NCBI RefSeq assembly: GCF_026151205.1
Contig: NC_087074.1
Span: forward strand, 19,957,240-20,021,239
Source: Bolinopsis microptera
Lineage: Eukaryota; Ctenophora; Tentaculata; Lobata; Bolinopsidae
Reading direction: 5' to 3'
DNA length: 64,000 nt
The position numbers and the translations under genes were made by a program. Shown piece after piece: positions 23,201-33,000 of this stretch. The notes under the pieces are model-generated. The model was given only the letters and a program-made list of their open reading frames with translations. It had not been told where the DNA came from and searched no databases. The first letter of the stretch is position 1; the number at the start of each line of letters is the position of its first letter.

Positions 23201-26200
23201 ATGTAGCTCCATTTAATCCGTCGTGTTTTCACATTCGTTACCAAAACGTGAAATTTTGTTGTCATTTCAGCAACTGCCTGATATTGAGGACCAGCACCAG
23301 GTCCCATATAGGTGGTACAAACCTTGAAGTTTGAAGCCCTGTGGTAGTGTAGTCTCCTCGATCACACCCCCATCCTCCAGCTCACTTATTTTCAACTTTT
23401 CAAAGTTTTTGTGGGGAATGAACGTCACTCCCTTTTCAATGTTCCAGTGTTCTTTGAACTCCTTGCAACCCTTACCAGGTGCCCACGCTACCTAAATAAT
23501 GGGATTTATGATTCTGAAGAATTGGGATAATGTTTAGCGATGAATTTAATAAAATTCCAGGACTATAAAACTAATACCAGATCATTTGATATTATTAGCC
23601 TGAAAATGCATCTTATGTTCCGTACTTTACAAAGTGCTCCGTGCAATTTCAGGTTTTCCTTCAAAAGCTCCTTCAGGACATTTTCTGCGACATCTCTATC
23701 ATTAACATTTATGTAGGAGCATCCTCGTGGCGGCACCATCTGACGGACCACAAGTTAGGATTTGCAAGGTAAAATTTCAATATAATCATCGAAAGTTTAA
23801 AATGTTAAAGTCATTAAAAAAAATAATAATATTAGATAGAAACATATTACTTGAGTGAGGCTGAAGAAAAATTGAATCGTTCAAAAAATAAACAAACTTA
23901 CATCAATACTGCAGGACTCAGTGTATTTCTTCATTAATGACGAAATATCTGATTTTGTGACCGTTTTTCTCAGGTTTCCAATCCAAATGGTCGTACTCAG
24001 CACCGATACGCAGTCGGGCTTCGAGTTTCTGTCCCTTTTCCGGGAGTAGTGGCCCGGACTGGTTGATCTGGATCTCTTACCGGATCTGCCCCCGGATTTG
24101 CTACTTCTCCGAGCCTCTGGAGAGCTTCTCCTTCGAGATGATTTGTCTCGAGATCGTTCCCGTGATCTTTCTCGAGACTTATCGCGCGATTTGTCTTGCG
24201 ACCTGCGGGTATGTTCGGATAATTAGAAAATCAACAGCGAGTACAACTGATTTGAAAATTGCCCAATTAAATCTAATTTGTATGTATGTACTATGTATAA
24301 TTTGTATGTATGTATAATGTTCAATAATAACCTGTCTCGGGGCCGTTCTGAGTGTGAATCTCGCTTCTCTGATTTGTGGGACTTCTTGTTTCTTTCCGGT
24401 GACTTGTGTTTCGACCTACAAGTAGATAAGAGATTTAAAGAGACATTAAAGATTATTTATAGCGTTTCCAGTGGGTTCAGTATCTAGAGAAGATCAATAA
24501 AAAAGTCGGCATTTTAATTGCGAACATGGGATCGAATAAATAGGATTTTAATGAGAGCTGGTAAAACACCAAAAGTTACGCACCTTTTTCCAGGTTTATC
24601 GATGGGGGAGGGTGTGTAGAGTTTCTCTAAATTTCTGGTGTCATATTTGTCGACTGGTTTAGAAGCTGAAAGCTCCTTGGGAGGAGGATCAGGTTGGTAT
24701 AAACTGGTATCGTGAGTTGTGGTCACTGGAGAGGGGGTCGAGAGGTTCTCTGTCTTCTGGAGATTAGTAGAGTTAAAAGGGTTGCAGATCTGATCTGTGT
24801 CATGATTGTGGAATCAATGGAATGTGAAGTATTGAACTTGTGTGTAGGTATGTACAGAGTGAAATGTGAAGTATTGAACTTGTGTGTAGGTATGTACAGA
24901 GTGAATATGTGAAGTATTGAACTTAATATGTGTGTAGTTACAGAGTGTGGACGTAGTTTGGGTGAGGATGAGGCCGGTGTCCAGGTTGCTACGAGATTGT
25001 GAGAACTTTCTTTGTGGCGTGACCTTTTCCTCTTGTCAGGATTTGAGCTTTTTGAGCGGTTCGATCCATTTGAGCGCGATCGGTAGAATTCATCAGGTTC
25101 CTAAAGCAATATTGCTACACTTCTGCGATCTCAATTCAACGGTATTGTAACTCATTGCACAGTAATTGTGAGCAATTGTATTGTTTAATGAATGAGTGAT
25201 ATATCCTCTGTTTGTTCACTTGGATTCAACAATTATTTGACTGCCACAATAATTATTTATCCATCATCAAGCCATTTATCATCTAACGATGTATTCATCA
25301 GACATTTTAAATACAATATACATTTATATATAAAGTATCATAAATATTCAAAAATTAATAGTAACCTTAGGTGTAGGGATAGAAGGAGGAGGAGTAGATT
25401 TGCTTTTAGGCGTTCCCTTCTTTCCTGGTTGTTTTATATCGTCCTCATCACTATAATCGAAATCGTCTAACAACGACTGAAGATACAGCTATCAAAGATT
25501 AGGTTTTTAAAACTGAGAAAATACGGAGTTCATCGAGTTTAAGAAAGCTGCAACATCACCTAAAAGAGAAAACTAAAAAACAGATAGTAGTGACTAAAAA
25601 TCAAATTGAGCAGTTAATGACATACCTTCACTTTGTTAGCTGTCTCACTAGCGCGGACGTTGTCATCTGGGACGGCGTTTTCTTTGGGTTGCTGTAAGCA
25701 AATTGGTGAATTAACTGGTTAGTTGACCAACTCATATTACATTTTCACTTTCAGGACCCAGATTTAATTCTTCGGAAATTCAATTTTCAGTTGATCGGTA
25801 AATTATCATAAAACATGCTTGTAAATGGAGTATTGGTTACAAAACTTACTCCAAAATGAAGTAGTTTCCCTAAAATCGGCGGTATTGACGACGAATTCTG
25901 TTTTAACAAAGCCTCTTGCTTCCGCTTCAACTGCGAACGAGATATATCAGTATTGAAATATCAGTATTGAAATATCAGTATTGAAATATATCAGTATAGA
26001 GACAATATAGGAAATCTAATTTACAATCCAAAGTCCATATTAAAATATTCCCTTTAATTCCTAAGAACCAAAGTTTACCCATCAGAACAGACTAAAAACA
26101 CAGAAGTTTAAAAAAAGAAAAAAAGAAATCTTACCTCCTCTTGCTGCTCCTTTATTTTGCGTCTCTGTTCTTCAAGTTCTTTTTGTTGTTTAACTATGTC

Positions 26201-27936
26201 TGGTGTAGCTACAGGCTTTATAGCCATCTTCGCTATTGATTTCTCTGCTAAACCTACTCCTTCTGTAAATTAATTTGTTAAAAAGATTAGAAAAAAAGGT
26301 TAACTTGTTTAAGGCTTTCATTTTGAAAATGTTCGGAGGTGATTTTAATTACAATAATCGAACTCAGCTAATAAGGAGTAATAGTTTTGAATGGTAATAG
26401 CATCACACACTATAGTCAAATATTGACCTATGAAAAATGCGACCCAAAAAAGTTTCAGGTGTACTTGCCTTTCCTAGCTTCAGGATTTGCGTTATTTAAA
26501 CATTTCTGGATGGAATGATACGAAAAGACTTTGTTAAGCTCCCACAGTTTAAATGTTCTGCAGATCTTGACCTGAAGATTTTATCAGTATCAATTTCGAT
26601 ATACGTTTAATGAGAGCATATATATCGTCAAAAACTGTTCAATGAAAGACTTTAAAAGACGATCAAATATTAACTCATAGGGACATTCATGTATTAGGGA
26701 GGGATTAGGGAGCCAATTTGTAAACCGCTCACCTGGTCGGTGCGGGAGCATTTGAAGAGATGTGTGGCGGTGATGTGAAGGTTAGACTCAAACCGGCCCG
26801 CGTACACGTCCTTCTCCTTGTTCTGGTGGCGGGACTGCCGGACTATCGCATCTATCACGTAAATCCCGGACAACTTGTACTCCGGCTTACACTGAGAGTG
26901 GGGACAGGAGATTTAATTTGGGGATACTGAAATCGTCACAAATATTGTAGAATTTGTTGGATTTTCTTGTTTTTCAATGGTATGGTAAATGGTAAAAATA
27001 ATTTTGGGTATTGTTTAGTTTTGTCACAAGAGGTGCTCCCCCGGCCCCCCAGTATAGAGGTGCCCCCGGCCCCGGCCCAGTATAGAGGTGCTCCCCCGGG
27101 CCCAGTATAGAGGTAACTCCTCCCGGCCCCCAGTATAGAGGTAACTCCCCCGGCCCCCCAGTATAGAGGTAACTCCCCCCGGCCCCTCAGTATAGAGGTG
27201 CTCCCCCGGGCCCCGGCCCAGTATAGAGGTAACTCCCCCCAGGCCCAGTATAGAGGTAACTCCTCCCGGCCCCCAGTATAGAGGTAACTCCTCCCCCGGC
27301 CCCCCAGTATAGAGGTAACTCCCCCCGGCCCCCCAGTATAGAGGTAACTCCCCCCGGCCCCCAGTATAGAGGTAACTCCTCCCCCGGCCCCCCAGTATAG
27401 AGGTAACTCCCCCCGGCCCCCCAGTATAGAGGTAACTCCCCCCCGGCCCCCCAGTATAGAGGTAACTCCCCCCCGGCCCCCCAGTATAGAGGTAATTCCC
27501 CCCGGCCCCCAGTATAGAGGTAACTCCTCCCCCGGCCCCCCCAGTATAGAGGTAACTCCCCCCGGCCCCCCAGTATAGAGGTAACTCCCCCCGGCCCCCC
27601 AGTATAGAGGTAACTCCAGCTCCCCCCCCCCGCCCCCCCCCCCCCAGTATAGAGGTAACTTACCTTCTGAACAAGTTTTTCTACTGACATCACTATGTGC
27701 TTGTAGTACTGAAATTGTGGGTTAATTGTGAAACCGGGAATGCTGCATAATTCTTATCAACATTCACAAACTGCGATAGAAAGAATAACGTTAATGTAAT
27801 GCAATTGAGCGTACAATATTGATTGAGCGATATCAATGCATGAATATCTAACCTTTTGAGCTTTCATAGCATTCCGAGTGATGTCTTTCATCTTGCTGCT
27901 CGAGACTGGCGGCTTCTGAGTGAGCATCTCCGCAAG
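17273..27936 (-). CDS. SCAF4/8: SCAF4/SCAF8-type SR-related CTD-associated factor
   Basis: Fifteen exons join in phase to 1151 residues: 27853-27936, 27664-27708, 26733-26891, 26469-26571, 26135-26262, 25850-25930, 25626-25691, 25366-25476, 24942-25100, 24584-24756, 24332-24415, 23902-24202, 23626-23739, 23323-23491, 17273-18951. A first exon for about 12 N-terminal residues is not located. The CID, which binds the phosphorylated RNA polymerase II tail, spans the first four exons (KPPVSSSKM, YYKHIV, KPEYKLSGIYVIDAIVRQSRHQ, FKLWELNKVF). Next come a charged KQQKELEEQRRKIKEQQ helix and LLDDFDYSDEDD (human SCAF8 has LMDRFDF), an RS-rich stretch, and an RRM (RNP2 TIWIGNL, RNP1 RGCSYINV) followed by the SCAF-specific block EKGVTFIPH and GGVIEETT. 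The last exon is Pro-rich with RG repeats. SCAF4/8 restrain early polyadenylation during elongation. Human SCAF4 is about 1147 residues. I numbered the missing exon as 1, so the listed exons are 2-16. The intron after exon 5 uses a GC donor. Confidence 0.92.
18952..19700 (-). other. 3' part of the last SCAF intron
   Basis: The last exon is placed at 18951 because an acceptor (ctctatccatcag) there matches the phase left by exon 15. An ATG at 19042 also opens the same frame, so an alternative start 30 codons upstream is possible. Otherwise AT-rich and non-coding. Confidence 0.5.
19700..21254 (+). mobile_element. Penelope-like element with RT and GIY-YIG endonuclease, 5'-truncated
   Basis: Plus-strand frame of 509 codons (from a TTG at 19725) ending at TAA 21254, antisense inside the last SCAF intron. 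RT motifs in order: SIDIVSLYDS (motif A, about 15-24), NGVPTGGINS (motif B, 77-86), RFVDDIS (motif C, 117-123), then FSSFHPRHTFRSIVFSQ, characteristic of Penelope-like elements. A Cys pair (CQTC, about 359-362) precedes the GIY-YIG nuclease (VYGATCKLC, YVGKTV, QRVNGHR; about 391-421). The N-terminal third including the early RT motifs is missing and no proper start is seen, so this copy is truncated at its 5' end. No internal stops, hence fairly young. Confidence 0.88.
21255..23322 (-). other. 5' part of the last SCAF intron, no gene seen
   Basis: AT-rich intronic sequence. It begins at the donor GTTTGT (23322). The plus ORF 22248-22499 has no supporting features. A short tandem CCCTGCGAAATTAAAT duplication lies near 22810-22850. 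Confidence 0.5.
24821..24947. repeat. 42-bp tandem repeat (3 copies) spanning the SCAF exon 10 donor
   Basis: Two identical 42-bp copies (24821-24862, 24863-24904) and a third, diverged copy that overlaps the true exon-intron junction at 24941-24942. In minus orientation each starts with CACTCT, the last six exon bases, followed by a donor-like GTAC or GTAA. The third copy holds the splice site that preserves the SCAF frame. Confidence 0.85.
25942..25999. repeat. 14-bp tandem repeat next to the SCAF exon 7 acceptor
   Basis: Three and a half copies of ATATCAGTATTGAA, starting about 11 bases into the intron from the acceptor at 25931-25932. Unlike the other arrays it does not include the splice site. 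Confidence 0.75.
26262..26469 (-). other. GC-AG intron in the SCAF gene
   Basis: Exon 5 ends AGGAAAG followed by gcaagtac. Only the GC donor leaves one base (phase 1), which pairs with the two bases that open exon 6 at 26262. The nearby GT (four bases on) would give the wrong phase. Confidence 0.7.
27030..27661. repeat. About 20-copy C/G-rich minisatellite at the SCAF exon 3 donor
   Basis: Irregular units of roughly 27-35 bp: AGTATAGAGGTAACTCC plus a variable run of C and CCGGCCCCC. The array abuts exon 3 (ends 27664). In minus orientation the intron begins gtaagttacctctatactgg, and every unit repeats agttacctctatactgg, so the array seems to have grown out of the first 20 intron bases. The transcribed strand has runs of 4-10 G in every unit, favourable for G-quadruplexes. 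ORF readings across it are artefacts. Confidence 0.93.
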
Positions 27937-28529
27937 CTGAAAAATATGAGCCCTCAAATACTGATTAAAATACATCCTATACTACGTAAATGTAAGTGGA
28001 AATATCAAGATAGGATTTAATATAACATTTGATATAACATTTGAAGCGTTATTTTTTAGTATGACTCCTATTTCAGACGAACCACCGTCAATCTCATAAG
28101 AAATTTTGTTGGAGGAAGACTAAAAGGACTTATCATCGTAAATATCACAGAAATTCCCGTTTCACAAAGGTGATTTAGTAAACATTTTGCATAAGAAACA
28201 GAATAGGAAATATATAATGTTATATAACTGTTAAATTTTAGATTGGCAAATTACCCGCCAGGAGATACATTGGCACTGGGTGTAAGAACTTCCCCTGAAG
28301 TTAGACTTTCGGTTTACACCCCATCCTAATTAAAATCTCTCAATCAATACTCAATATCTAACGGATAAATCCTTCTTGGTGATTGAAATAAGTTACCAAT
28401 TATTTTTCTTTTTGTGAAATATTATTTTACTGTTTAATTGTTTAATGTAATTTTCTACTTTGTTATTTTGGAACTAAATAAGTTCTAAATAAGTTTCTAA
28501 ATGAACCCAAGACAAAGAACTGTCGACCA
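27937..28529. other. Upstream of SCAF exon 2; first exon not found
   Basis: Exon 2 is preceded by acceptor catatttttcag at 27937. A short exon coding for about 12 residues (human SCAF4 starts with a helix here) should lie upstream, but I cannot identify it. Translation could start at the ATG inside exon 2 if a leader is spliced on, which would lose the first CID helix. Confidence 0.45.
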
Positions 28530-29202
28530 TTGGGAGGTGGTACAAATCCCGGTATTTTGAGCACAAGCAGAGAATCGGCGGAACGCTCCCAGGTCCTTGG
28601 CTACAAGACGAAGAGAAGGGAGTCGCTCTGTAAGCGAGGAGAGGATTTTGATGCCATCGTAAAAGCAAGGCATCAAATTGGGAGCAGCTCGGCCAGTGAG
28701 GATTCCACTGACATAACCAAAGTAGTAGACATAGCTGTAGAAACGGTAGGCCCTGCAACTGTGGGAGACGTTTACGCACCACTCTTATACCGGAACCACC
28801 CAGTGAACTGTGACGATATCTTAACGACGGACCAATGATGAAGTGAATATAGTCATATTCGCAGGAGGAAGCAGCAAGATCCCCCTACTACAAACAATCG
28901 TGAAAGGAGAGATACCCCACACGACCTATCTCGAAACAATTGACGCCCCACTTTTGTACCGAAACCAGCCCCTCCCAGTGAACTGTGACGATATCTACAC
29001 GACGGCCGCTGACTTTCAGGAGAAAGTCAGAATAGCTATACATGCTGGAGACAACCCCTGGGCATCCCAAAATGAGCCCCTGGGAGTATTCACCTTGGAC
29101 GTCACCCCAAGGCATAATGGGGAGGTAATCATCATTGTCAACTTCAGGATGGCCCGAGACGGCATACGTACTTACAGTCGTCTTGAAGAAGACTGGCCGT
29201 AA
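28530..29202 (+). pseudogene. Rearranged Hsp70-like fragment
   Basis: Two plus-strand frames resemble the junction of the nucleotide-binding and substrate-binding domains of canonical Hsp70. The first (to 28838) has VDIAVETVGP and LLYRNHPVN, like DVAPLSLGIETxGG and LIxRNTxIP. The second (from 28831, stop 29202) has IFAGGSSKIPLLQ, like the GGSTRIPKIQ motif, then LLYRNQPLPVN, DIYTTAADFQ, EPLGVFTLDV and NFRMARDGI, like NxLLGxFxLxGIP and VTFDIDANGI. The YRN segment occurs in both and the order is scrambled, so a local duplication has rearranged it. The ATPase domain is absent. Chaperone activity is not expected; this is a fragment, possibly carried by a mobile element. Confidence 0.65.
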
Positions 29203-30022
29203 TATCGGCGAATTGGAAATGGCAATTGCTAAGGCCATCCTCCAACAAGACCAGGAACAAGTGATAAGCCAGCTTATAGTTTAGCAGCTGTTGTAGTATT
29301 ATATTACATTGATTATTTATATGTACTAACCTATTGATTGTTCTATAATCTATAGGTCCCTTTACCTCAGAATACAACAAGAAACGACATATGAGAGTGG
29401 TACACAAATCACTGATCGAGCAGCTGCTCCTTGATATAGCATAGTATAGGATAGAAGAAATGTTATCGGTTATGCCACACGGCACACCTTCATATTAACT
29501 TATTGACTAAATTTATGATTTGATCTAGTTCTCAAGAAACGTCTACGTGTTTTATTACCTACACAAGCAATCATTACAGCAGCTTACCTTATAGACTCAC
29601 ATAACCTTTCTAATAGATCTTATTTTGATGGGAATTTCCACGCTTGTGAAAACGGAGGGAAGACGGGAATGGAACGGCAGAGAATGATGACGTAGGGTCT
29701 GGAGATAAGGTAAGAAGCAGCGGGACGATATCAAGAGGATTTAAACAGGATGGAAATTAAGAGATAGTTTTGTGGTTTTACCAATATCTGTAATTTATTA
29801 ATTTTACCAATTAATCATTATCAAGAGGAGAGAGGCCCTAATGCAATGGCAATAGACTCGGGACTAGATATATGTAGAATTGTTTGTTACTTTTATTATT
29901 CGCATTACGGTACGATTACTATCGGAATATTGTGGATTTTTATAGTAGTATCGTATTTTTACCATTGCATTTCGTAAACCTATTTAAACGAGTTATAAGT
30001 CTTCTAAACCACTAAGTCTCAG
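29203..30022. other. No gene seen; includes a repeated 90-bp segment
   Basis: The segment at 29930-30012 (GTGGATTTTTATAGTAG to CTTCTAAACC) is repeated at 30258-30342, bracketing the next exon. Nothing else recognisable. Confidence 0.5.
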
Positions 30023-30543
30023 TATCACCTACTGAGGGAAATACAGACAGATTGGTTGGACTTATTAAAGAAATGGTCATTCGCTACTCAGGCTAAAAAT
30101 CTCAGGATCAATGAGTTTGTGAACATGATCCACTTGATGAGGCAGGCGTTGGACCGGATGAGAATAGCAGAACTTGATGAACCAACACTCACAGAGCGCT
30201 ACAACTTCAAGCGGTTCTTGAAGTTATATGATGCGCTGGAAGTTAAATACCACATATTGTGGATTTTTATAGTACCGTAGTATCGTATTTTTACCATTGC
30301 ATTTCGTAAACCTATTTAAACGAGTTATAAGCCTTCTAAACCTTGGCTAAAAGACGAAGAGAAGGGAGTCGCTCTGTAAGCGAGGAGAGGATTTTGATGC
30401 CATCGTAAAAGCACTGCGATGGCATTAAGACATGTCCTGATATCATATCTGCATAATATTAATAGTGATATTATATGTTTCTACAGGTCCAGAAAATAAA
30501 AGCGATCCCGGCCGCTGAGAATGTAATGATAAGTGTCGGCTGA
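30023..30543 (+). CDS. Unknown protein, two 3' exons
   Basis: Exon 30023-30241 (73 codons, acceptor taagtctcag, donor GTTAAA) joins in phase 0 to a terminal exon 30487-30543 (18 codons plus TGA, acceptor tatgtttctacag). The predicted tail is helical and charged (WLDLLKKWSF, NEFVNMIHLMRQALDRMR, RYNFKRFLKLYDALE). I do not recognise the family. Upstream exons are not identified; the Hsp70-like frames 1 kb upstream cannot be linked in phase with confidence. Codon-like character and matching phase support it, but it may be an element-derived relic. Confidence 0.45.
30352..30425 (+). repeat. Copy of the 28598-28672 segment
   Basis: Sequence from GGCTA(C/A)AAGACGAAGAGAAGG to GCCATCGTAAAAGCA occurs at 28598-28672 and again here with two differences. 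In the first copy it is in frame with the Hsp70-like fragment; here it is not. Confidence 0.8.
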
Positions 30544-30836
30544 AAGAATTTAAATTCAGTCGTGACAACCTAATTAACAAGCTACTTCATAATATTATAA
30601 ATCTATATAATCTAACTTAATAATTTTACAAAATATTCACTGCGTACAGATTACCAGTATTTTATTGAAATATCTTTATGGTAAATATCTGCATTGGTTT
30701 AGACTTTTTATTTTATAAAATAAAACTATGGTGTGTCAAGGGGGCTGGGGTAACAGTCAAAATGATAAGTGTATCTTTCAATTGTGTTTAAATAGGAGCT
30801 CAGATTTCCGTTTCTTTAGTTCTCTGTGGATTCGAC

Positions 30837-31062
30837 CACTTTTGGTCACGTGATAAAATAACGCTGTCTCAATGGCGTACAGGTCACGTGACTAATCGTC
30901 ACGTGACTGATCGTGACCTACAGAAGGGCAGCTATAAAGGCTGTTAGTGGTCAAGGGGCAAGGGTCAGGAGATCAAATCCAAGCCAAACTCGCTATTATT
31001 AGGTGTTGTTGTTTACACGTGAAATTCACGTGATTAGTCATTTGTAAACCACGTGACAAGAG
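30837..31062 (+). promoter_or_regulatory. Cluster of CACGTG boxes with a TATA box
   Basis: Six CACGTG-core sites in 212 bp: TCACGTGA at 30846, GTCACGTGAC at 30883 and 30898, ACACGTGA at 31015, TCACGTGA at 31026 and CCACGTGAC at 31049. A TATAAA lies at 30933-30938. GTCACGTGAC is the palindrome bound by bHLH-ZIP factors of the USF/MITF/TFEB type. Density is far above chance for AT-rich DNA. No gene directly downstream is certain (see 31208). Confidence 0.5.
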
Positions 31063-31207
31063 TAGAGGTGCTGCAGAATTTAATTAACATTGAAATTTCT
31101 CCGACAGTACCACATGCTCGATGCCTGAGCCATACTCTTACCCCAACCAACGTTCAACACCCATATCTTCTAAATATGGACCTAAATAACTTACCTTATA
31201 TTTACTT

Positions 31208-31335
31208 TCAGTTACCATACCTTCCCGTCTAAGAAAGCCTTGGATGTTGCAGAACATCTGTACGCTGCATACAAAGTGATGAGAAACCGTGGCTATAATG
31301 AAGTTTTAACCGTGGCTATAATGAAGTTTTATTAA
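31208..31335 (+). CDS. Single exon of an unknown protein
   Basis: Acceptor tttactttcag followed by an open frame to TAA at 31333-31335: TFPSKKALDVAEHLYAAYK then VMRNRGYNE. A 23-bp tandem duplication (AACCGTGGCTATAATGAAGTTTT) at its end adds the last codons. Unrecognised; probably a relic exon. Confidence 0.3.
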
Positions 31336-31899
31336 TATACTAATATTGTGTTATACTTTGTTCTAGATTACCAGTATTTTATTGAAATATCTTTATGATC
31401 TTTATGGTAAATATATACATTGGTTTAGACTCTTTCTTTTATAAAATAAAACTATGCTGTGCCAAGGGGGCGGGGGTAACAATCAATGAATAAAATCATC
31501 GACAAAGATAATCGAAAGACAAAAGAAGCGAAGTCTGAAGGGGGAGAGAAACTTGTATATTAGAGTGAGTATAACCGAGGCCGAGGGGTGAATTTTTAAA
31601 TTTTACCGAGGCCGAGGGGTGCTTTTTTGGCCTCGGTCAAATGGTGAAAAATGGTGAAAAGTTGTGAACATTTTTTATGACCGTGAATTGGCAAAATAAA
31701 AGGAAAATTCACCATTTTTCACCATCGCCCCCCCCCCCCCCCCCCCCCCCCGTGAGTATACTGTAAGTAAATTAACATTAACTATTTTAATAGTAATTTT
31801 TAACTTTATTCTACATGATAATGAGTACTAATAATTACTAATGTCAATAGTCATCAATACATGTTTATAAAACAAGACAAAGAACTTACATATGAGTTG
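31336..31899. other. Repeat-rich, with a C run of about 25
   Basis: Holds ACCGAGGCCGAGGGGTG twice near 31575 and 31603, a C-run near 31726-31750, and a segment (GATTACCAGTATTTTATTGAAATATC and onward) shared with 30650-30750. No gene seen. Confidence 0.5.
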
Positions 31900-33000
31900 T
31901 AAATCTTAAATTTCCAGATACAAGAGTCGGCGAATGTCGCTTGCAGTCATGTACAAAGAGGAGGAATTCTGTAAGCGGAAGATTTACATCGCAAGCAAGG
32001 TTTTAATGGAAAGCAGGAGTCGATGTCCAACCGTTCAGAAATAGTAGATTACTTGGAGGTTGGCCTGAACTAGGGATGGTTTCACACTGTATGACCGAAC
32101 CCCAGTGAATTTGCGAATCTTAAGGGATATTGTATGAAGTTTAATTGTATATCCCCGAGGAGAGGGGCAGGCGACCCCCACTTTAAGCCGGAAGCATTGT
32201 AACCCAAGGACGAACACTCAAACAGATAAAGCCCCACTTGACGAAAGGAGCAGGATACCTGTTAGGTGACAATCTACACGACGGCCTGAGTTTCACAGAT
32301 TGCACAAGTGAAATAGCTATACCTTTTTAACCATAGGTCATCCAATCGTTCCTGGTCTTACACCTTGGACTCACCCCAACAAAGGGATAATTCCATCTGT
32401 TAAAACTTAGGACCCAGACGTTACATAGTACTTACATGTGTTTAAAGAAGAGCCGTAATTTCCGTTTCATTGAATGCATTGCTTGCCTCCTCAACATTAC
32501 CGGTAAACATGCATCAGCCATTAGCCGTGTTCGCTGTATTTAAATTATATGTTCTTTATAACTAAACATGTTGATCATATCTAGTCACTTTACCTCAATA
32601 AACAGGAACGTAATATGCAGAAGGGTCAAATCATGATCACCAGGCTCACCTTGAAACGTAACAAGTTAATCAGGATGAGAAGAAATGTACGGTTACGACA
32701 CGGACACTTCATATTAATTTTGTTACTAAATTAATAGGATACAGGAAGTTAACCTGTGTTTCTAGTACGAAGCATGTCGGATTTCCTTCTCTTTAATAAT
32801 AATACCTTTCTATCAATTAAAGGATTTCCAGTTGAAACGGAGGGAAGGGGAATGGAAGGCAAATATGATTTTCAAGAAATGGTTAGAATTTGAGAGTTTA
32901 CTTGAATGACATTAAACATGGTTTGAAATTAAACAGAAGATTTTGGATTCTAGCATTTTTAACTGTTTCAATCAATTATATTTAAGGGATTTGGCTATTA
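31900..33000 (+). repeat. Decayed second copy of the 28.9-29.7 kb block
   Basis: GTGACAATCTACACGACGGCC at 32267, ACACCTTGGACTCACCCCAA at 32361 and GAAACGGAGGGAAGGGGAATGG at 32838 align in order with 28987, 29090 and 29647. The Hsp70-like frame is destroyed by many indels. A further trace lies around 34.3 kb. Confidence 0.6.

Noticed and set aside
27187-27693. Gly/Tyr-rich minus ORF of 168 codons
   Set aside because: It is a reading of the GC-rich minisatellite with shifting unit length. Its last codons merely reuse SCAF exon 3 and run into the intron array.
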